Assembly: GCF_025118155.1 (NCBI RefSeq)
Contig: NW_026251387.1
Coordinates: 819,001 to 883,000, forward strand
Direction: 5' to 3'
Origin: Cokeromyces recurvatus
Lineage: Eukaryota; Mucoromycota; Mucoromycetes; Mucorales; Mucoraceae
DNA: 64,000 bases
Positions 58,608 to 64,000 of the stretch are shown here, in pieces (position 1 is the stretch's first letter; each line of letters starts with the position of its first letter). Below the pieces are notes generated by a model. The model saw only the letters and a program-made list of their open reading frames with translations. It had not been told where the DNA came from and made no database searches. A program made the position numbers and the translations under genes.

Positions 58608-59261
58608 ATTCTAGTCAAAAATTACATAATGCACCTAGACCTAAAACATTAAAACCACATAATGCAAGAAAAGAAGCAAGAGACGATGAAGCATCTCAGT
58701 TAGTTTGTTCTAACTGTTCAACAACAACTACACCTTTATGGAGAAGAGATGATGAAGGAGCACCTTTATGTAATGCTTGTGGTTTATAGTAAGTCTTATT
58801 TGCATACATATAAAAATAGACAAGTCTTTTATTTTATTCCGTTTTTATTTTATAGCTTGAAATTACATCATGAACGTCGACCGTTATCCATGAAGACAGA
58901 CATTATTAAAAAGAGACAAAGATACGAAAGTAATACGAATACAAATAATGCAGGAGGTAGAAAGAATAGTAAGAAAACAAAGACAGACACAACTGCAAAT
59001 TCATCTCCAGGATCACAGCAAGATGAAACCTTATCTTCTTCACCTTTTCATCAACAGCCTTTATTTGTGAATACAATGCCATATAATTATTCATTATCAG
59101 CTACGTCACCATTTCCTATTAACACACCTAATACACCACAACAAGGAGGATACCAACAACAGCAACAGCAACAACAACAACAAGCATTTAATAATAATAA
59201 TACTAATACTAATACTAATCCATCTACAATGAATGAAATGTTGTCAAATAGTTTTTTTTAA
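57047..59261 (+). CDS. two-finger GATA transcription factor with DUF1752
   Basis: Four exons (57047-58173, 58248-58505, 58615-58788, 58856-59261) give 654 aa. The DUF1752 box ([10 protein letters not shown], about residues 47-56) marks nitrogen-type regulators (AreA/Gln3/Gaf1). Polyglutamine runs lie at about 120-135 and 225-255. Two GATA fingers follow: [14 protein letters not shown] (about 435) and [14 protein letters not shown] (about 493), each with CNACGLY and basic arms; the second is followed by [10 protein letters not shown]. The introns after each finger split the same Tyr codon, so the fingers arose by exon duplication. The tail has a polyQ stretch and the ending SNSFF. It likely controls nitrogen use; a two-finger siderophore-type role (SreA-like) is less likely without the Cys-rich spacer. 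Confidence 0.92.
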
Positions 59262-59430
59262 CTTATTTATTCAAGAAATAGAGAAGATACAATTGTTTAG
59301 AAAGTATATACAACAGTATCTATATAATACACATACATACACACACACTTACACACACACTCACACACTCACATACTCACACACACACTCACTTATTAAA
59401 TAATACATTTATTTAATAAATTCATTCTCC

Positions 59431-60451
59431 TTATTTTATCTTGAACATCATGGTGTCCTTTAATAAATCCTTTTCTATTTGTAACTGAAATTCTTTAAAT
59501 TTGACTTCAAAATCCATGACTGTTAAATGCTGTGAGATCCAAAATTGATTAAATCGATAAAATAAATAAGAATAAAAGTCTTGTAGACTATCAAGATGTG
59601 TACCGTATTGAAATAAATAAGATTGAAGCCTTTTAGATTCTAATAGTTGATAAACAAATTTAGTGATATTAATGCCAACGATAGCATAAGGATACCAATG
59701 CACGGGATGAGAGGCATGTTGAAGAATAGATAAAGCATGATGTGGGTAAGTTTGAACAAAATAAAGTAAATCATTTAAACCTTGAATTCCCATTCCACGA
59801 AAATCGGTAGCTGGATCTTGACCTTGAAAACCAATTTCAACCCACTGTTTAGACAATCTAGATTCTAATTTTGTATCTGGTTTCATATAATTCCATAACT
59901 TTGTATGTGTTAATTGATGAAGGAGAATTATATATTCATGTCGTTACCTGTAATAATTTCTTTTCATGAACTTCATTGGTTGAATCATATTTTGTACTCA
60001 TTTGTCGTTCTATTTCAAAAAGTAATTGATTTGTTTCGTAGATACGCATCAAACTGTATTCAAGTACTCGAGCAACAGGTGATTTTTGACTATAATGACT
60101 GAATTGCTTTTTAAGCATAATACTAGAAAGAACATTCTGTATTGAACATGAATGTTCCTTTAATTCTTCCTTTTCTTTTATTAATTCCTTTGAATGAAAT
60201 ATAGACTTGTCAATTCTAAATACAACATCTGTGGGTACTTTAATGTCATTAACCGATTCAATCTCGATCCATCTTTTCTTTTCTTCTATTCCTTCAAACT
60301 CTAAATTGGTGATGATGACTGAATTACATAAACGATAGATTTCTGTTGTTTGTGTCGTAATACGCACAATATATTTAAAGGCTCTATAAACTGAAAGTAA
60401 TAAAGGGTTTTGGTATATTTTATTCAGAATAAATAAAATTATCCAATTCAT
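59431..60451 (-). CDS. ELMO-domain protein (ELMOD-type Arf/Arl GAP)
   Basis: Two exons (60451-59948, 59898-59431) give 323 aa. The N-terminus has a hydrophobic helix (about 1-18), possibly a membrane anchor. The ELMO domain holds the GAP motif WVEIGFQGQDPATDFRGMG with the catalytic Arg at about residue 202, and YAIVGINITKFVYQLL. ELMOD proteins stimulate GTP hydrolysis by Arl2/Arf-family GTPases. The phase-0 junction joins KKLLQ to LWNYMKPDTKLESR, as in ELMOD2. Divergent from the UIM gene, 133 bp away. Confidence 0.9.
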
Positions 60452-60584
60452 TTTTTTTTTTTTTAGAAAGAAAACAAATAAATAAATGAAAAAAAAATAA
60501 ATAAATAAATAAATAAATAAATAAAAAATAAAAAATAAAAAATAAAATTTTCATCCCTATTTTCTTTTTAATATAATTTATTTT

Positions 60585-61517
60585 ATGGTTCTGTCAAGAA
60601 CAAAAACAAGTAAAAAAATTAAAGATTCCTATACAATTGACGAATTATTTAAAAAGGAACAATCAAGACAGCCAATACAAGAAGATGATGACGAGTTACA
60701 ACTTGCTATTCAATTAAGTAAAGAAGAACATGTAAATGAACAGAGAAGATTACTTGAACAATTTTCACAATTAAGCCAACGGATGGCTGTTGATGAACAT
60801 GTGAAAACATCCACCTCTAAGAGAGTTGTTACTTCAATTATTGATGACGATGATGATGATGATGAATGGTTTCAAACCATATCAAATAGACCGCAGCCAA
60901 AATATATCTCAAAGCAGGAAAAGAAGAAAAAAAGAAGGTTAACAAAGAAAGGACATCAAAAAGAAAAGACAAAAGAGATAGATGCTATTGTTAAAAAAGA
61001 AGAAGAGGAGAAAGAGGAAAACATGATTATATTTGACATTGAGAATGTATCAGATTGGCTTCAAGTGAAAGAAGAAGATAGTAAAGAAGAAGAAGAAGAA
61101 AGCCTAATCATTGATGATTTGACATCATTTCTAAATGAAGAAGAAGAAGATAAAGTAAGTAAGCTATGTATGTATGTATGTAAATTAGGTATTAACATAA
61201 ATAAGGTCAAAGAGGATAGTAAGAATGAAAGCATTGTATCATTAAATTCAGACTCAGAATATAGTCTTATTGACTTGGTGAATGATCCGCCATTAGAAGG
61301 AGAATCAAAGAATGATGCTAATGCTGATGATGGATGTTTATCACCTTTAGAAGGCTTTATTAATATTAAAGAAAATAGAGATAAAAATGAAGAATTTAAT
61401 CCTTATTTTGAACAACTTCAGACAAAGACCAAAAGAAAGAGATCAACAAAGACAAAAACAACAGAAAAGTCAAAGAAATACAAGAAACGTTGGTTTAGAA
61501 GAAAACGAAAAACGTGA
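60585..61517 (+). CDS. UIM-containing nuclear-type protein
   Basis: 310 aa as an uninterrupted frame, or 293 aa if the 51-nt in-frame GTAAGT...AG stretch (61155-61205) is an intron, which I favour since it encodes an out-of-place Cys/Tyr run. A ubiquitin-interacting motif lies at about 36-49 (DELQLAIQLSKEE). Acidic blocks follow (EEEEKEENM, EEEEES). A very basic C-terminus (KTKRKRSTKTK, RWFRRKRK) suggests nuclear or nucleolar targeting. I do not recognise the family; ubiquitin binding is inferred from the motif alone. Confidence 0.65.
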   Translation: MVLSRTKTSKKIKDSYTIDELFKKEQSRQPIQEDDDELQLAIQLSKEEHVNEQRRLLEQFSQLSQRMAVDEHVKTSTSKRVVTSIIDDDDDDDEWFQTISNRPQPKYISKQEKKKKRRLTKKGHQKEKTKEIDAIVKKEEEEKEENMIIFDIENVSDWLQVKEEDSKEEEEESLIIDDLTSFLNEEEEDKVSKLCMYVCKLGININKVKEDSKNESIVSLNSDSEYSLIDLVNDPPLEGESKNDANADDGCLSPLEGFINIKENRDKNEEFNPYFEQLQTKTKRKRSTKTKTTEKSKKYKKRWFRRKRKT

Positions 61518-61524
61518 AATGATT

Positions 61525-63100
61525 TTAAACTTTTATTAAATGTTTGGTATCCATATTATGTGCAAAATCTATTATAAGAATTTTTTGATCTTGACTTGTA
61601 CTAAAAAAGGGCTCATTAGTTTGTTTGTTTTTTTTTTCATTTTTCATTTTTTTTATTCTTTTTTCTCATTTACCTAATAATTTTTGTTTCATTAAATGTG
61701 ACATCAAATACCCAACTTTTATGACATTTATTAAAAGTCTGGATACATTCACCTGTGTACATATCCCAAATCTTTATACTTTGATCATAACTTCCGCTCA
61801 CAATTTTATCTTTATCAAAATAAAGTGATCTAACGAGTCCAGTATGACCCTCACAAGTAAGAATGCATTCTCCAGTGTCTAAAATAGATATATGTATATA
61901 TATATCCAATTACTACAACACAAACTAAAATAGTATTCTTTATTTTTACCTGCATTCCATACTTTGATCTTATTATCATTACCACCACTCACAATTCTTT
62001 TTCCATCAAAACCTACACAAGCTAAACCATGACTATGACCTATAAAATTACGTAAACATTCACCAGTCTTTAGGTTCCATAATTTAATAATAGCATCTCC
62101 TGAAGCAGAGACAAGTGTGTTGTCTTTAAACTGAATGGCATTGACAGGCCCATGATGACCTATTAATGTCTGTATTCGTTGACCTGTTATTCTGTCCCAT
62201 ATTTGAATGGTTGTATCCTTCGAACAGCTTGCAATCACATTGTTATCAAAACAAACATCGAGTACACCTGAACTATGACCTCTAAGACATCGTTTTATTT
62301 CAAAGGTCTTCATACACCAAACTAAGATTGTATTATCAGAGGAGCCAGAGACAAGGAGATGATGATCATATTGTAAACAAAGAACACTTGCTACATGACC
62401 CTTTAAAGTTTTATAACAACGAACGATGTCACTTTCCATCTTCCAGAATTTAATAGTTCGATCTCTACTCCCCGTTACTATCTTGGAGCCATCAAATTGA
62501 ACGCAATAGATACTATCTTGATGGCCAACGATAGTTTGCATTCTAGTCCGATATCCTCCTTTCCATCGATTTAATAATTGGAGTTTTCTTTCATAAAGTA
62601 GACGGTAATTAATACTAGAGCTAGAGGTTGTAGCGGGATAAATGGTGCCATGATGTCCTAAATACAATTCACGCCAAAGATGATTATCTTTACACAACGA
62701 GTTCCAATATTTAGACACATGACTTGATTCAAATATCGTTTTTTTATCACAAAAAGATAAAATAATGAAAGATAATTCAATAGGTAAATAAGACAAGAAA
62801 TCTATCAAGAAGAATTTATTACTATTCCTATTGTATTCTATTCTATTTTATTTTATTTTATTCTGTTCTATTTTATTCTATTTTATTTTATTTTTTTTGG
62901 TTACTTTTAGTACCTATTTTATGTTGATTTGATGACATTAAAGAAGAGTGAATACGACTACTACTTTTTGTTGGTTGCTGAAATCCTTCATCAATCCTTA
63001 AACGACGTTTATTAAAGGATTGTTTCTTGAAATAACGTAATAATTTATATTTAAAGGTGTTGCTATTATTATTTATTAAAATGGAATTATCCACTTTCAT
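61525..63100 (-). CDS. F-box / WD40 (seven-repeat) ubiquitin-ligase adaptor
   Basis: Four exons (63100-62914, 62801-61950, 61878-61674, 61600-61525) give 439 aa. The basic 62-residue start is followed by an F-box (LSYLPIELSFIILSFCD... about 63-105), then seven WD40 blades: GSRDRTIKFW, GSSDNTILVW, CSKDTTIQIW, ASGDAIIKLW, GGNDNKIKVW, GSYDQSIKIW and a final STSQDQKILI in the short last exon. F-box/WD40 proteins (Cdc4, Met30, beta-TrCP type) bring phosphorylated substrates to SCF ubiquitin ligases. Which one this is cannot be told by eye. The fourth exon is only 76 nt and completes the seventh blade; its end is 8 bp from the UIM gene stop. Confidence 0.9.
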
Positions 63101-63381
63101 GATGACAAAGAGAGAAAGAGATGATTTGCAACTGAAGGAGGTCTATTTATGCTATAATCAATTCTATTGGGAAAAAAAAAAGGAGGGAAGAAGGGATAAA
63201 TAAATAAAACCCTTTTATTTTGTATTTCATCAAGACATACTCAAAAAAAAAAACCCCTAATTATTTCATTTCTCCTTTTTTTATATGTATGACACTATAA
63301 ATAAATATAAAATATCCTGTGTGTTATTGTATTGTACTGTATTTCATTCCAATTATGTATTTTATAAAGGAAGGGTAAATG

Positions 63382-63413
<32 letters not shown>

Positions 63414-63493
63414 ATAAAATAAAATAAAATAAAAAATAAAAATATTAAAAAAAAGCTTAAATGGTAAATTAACATGCATAAACATTATTTAAA
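63101..63493. other. intergenic, A-rich
   Basis: A run at about 63382-63411 followed by AAAAT repeats. No gene; 5' flank of the F-box/WD40 gene and 3' flank of the BET gene. Confidence 0.45.
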
Positions 63494-64000
63494 TCAATCA
63501 GATTCTGAACTTGATGAATCTGAAGATGAACCATCATTATCCTCTGAATCACTTTGACTTGATGAAGAATCTATTTAAAATAAACTAAGTACATGTAATA
63601 TTCATTATTGACTCTAATCTTCGTTTACCATAATCATCAAATTTCTTTAATGTCTCTTCAAGTCTTTGAATCTTCTTGTGTGTTTCTTTAGTAGAATAAC
63701 GTGGTATATTCGTTGTTTTATTGGATAATCTTGGTTTTTTAATAGGTTCTGGATTAACGAAATCATTTAATCGGCGTAATGTTTGTTTATCTAATGCATC
63801 AATATCTAATACAATCTCTTGCTGTCCATTCTAATAATGATGGGTTAAAATAAATAGGATCGAGTTTTTTTTTGGGTACTTACTTTTCCAAGATTAGGCA
63901 TTGAACTTTGAATAATAGATACAACTGTATTTAATTTGTCACCTGTTAAATTATTAATCATTTCACTTAATTTCTTTTTTTGTTCAAAGCTAAATTCTTC
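63494..64000 (-). CDS. BET bromodomain protein, C-terminal part (partial)
   Basis: The 5' part lies beyond the right edge. Three exons visible: from the edge to 63884, 63830-63629 and 63570-63494. The first two encode an extraterminal (NET) domain: FSFEQKKKLSEMINNLTG, VVSIIQSSMPNLGK, then EIVLDIDALDKQTLRRLNDF. The tail is basic then Ser/Asp-rich. This is the signature of BET proteins (Bdf1/Bdf2/BRD4) that bind acetylated histones; bromodomains themselves are not in the window. Confidence 0.85.

Noticed and set aside
1..64000. tRNA, rRNA, CRISPR arrays, integrated viral genes
   Set aside because: No tRNA B-box/cloverleaf, rRNA segment, spaced direct repeats or viral hallmark gene was recognised by eye; tRNAscan and Infernal searches would be decisive.

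Overview
The window looks like a nuclear contig from an early-diverging filamentous fungus, most likely Mucoromycota (inference). Evidence: it is very A+T-rich; genes are cut by many 40-180 nt introns with GTAAGT/GTATGT-like donors and TAG acceptors; long poly-T/poly-A tracts sit between genes; fungal-specific families occur (MNN1-type mannosyltransferase, GATA factor with a DUF1752 box, DUF3659/DUF6987 protein, Sec2). I assembled exons by hand and accepted joins only when phase held to the stop.

Layout: 0.6-8.4 kb holds a TM2 protein, RBM42-like RRM protein, the circularly permuted GTPase Mtg1, and a complete 27-exon telomerase reverse transcriptase (994 aa). 8.9-18.0 kb is an unusual locus of six genes in three back-to-back divergent pairs. 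At least four end in the same short beta-rich module (RLDLNL...GDVTL) behind disordered, charged or Gln-rich regions; the fifth is LEA-like and the sixth is a 978-aa DUF3659-repeat/DUF6987 protein. Each divergent pair shares a 0.4-0.6 kb intergenic region with a T tract over 30 nt. This is the best candidate for an undescribed system.

18.8-24.6 kb: a fungal transcription-factor-like protein without a visible zinc cluster, a 1.76-kb element with 103-bp inverted repeats carrying a decayed PD-(D/E)XK nuclease gene, and a Golgi GDA1/CD39 NDPase. 25.4-38.9 kb: housekeeping genes (Rrb1/GRWD1, MNN1-type mannosyltransferase, branched-chain aminotransferase, DnaJ-X protein, CNT nucleoside transporter) separated by decayed repeats. 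39-43.2 kb is a transposon graveyard with a second copy of the nuclease family and a Tc1/mariner transposase relic.

43.6-64 kb is gene-dense: Sec2 (Rab GEF), an FCP1-like protein with an altered DxDxT motif, importin beta-1 (Kap95), RWDD2-like protein, Vps33 (HOPS/CORVET), a two-finger GATA factor, an ELMO-domain protein, a UIM protein, an F-box/WD40 protein, and the 3' end of a BET bromodomain gene running off the right edge. No rRNA, tRNA, CRISPR or viral genes were recognised.
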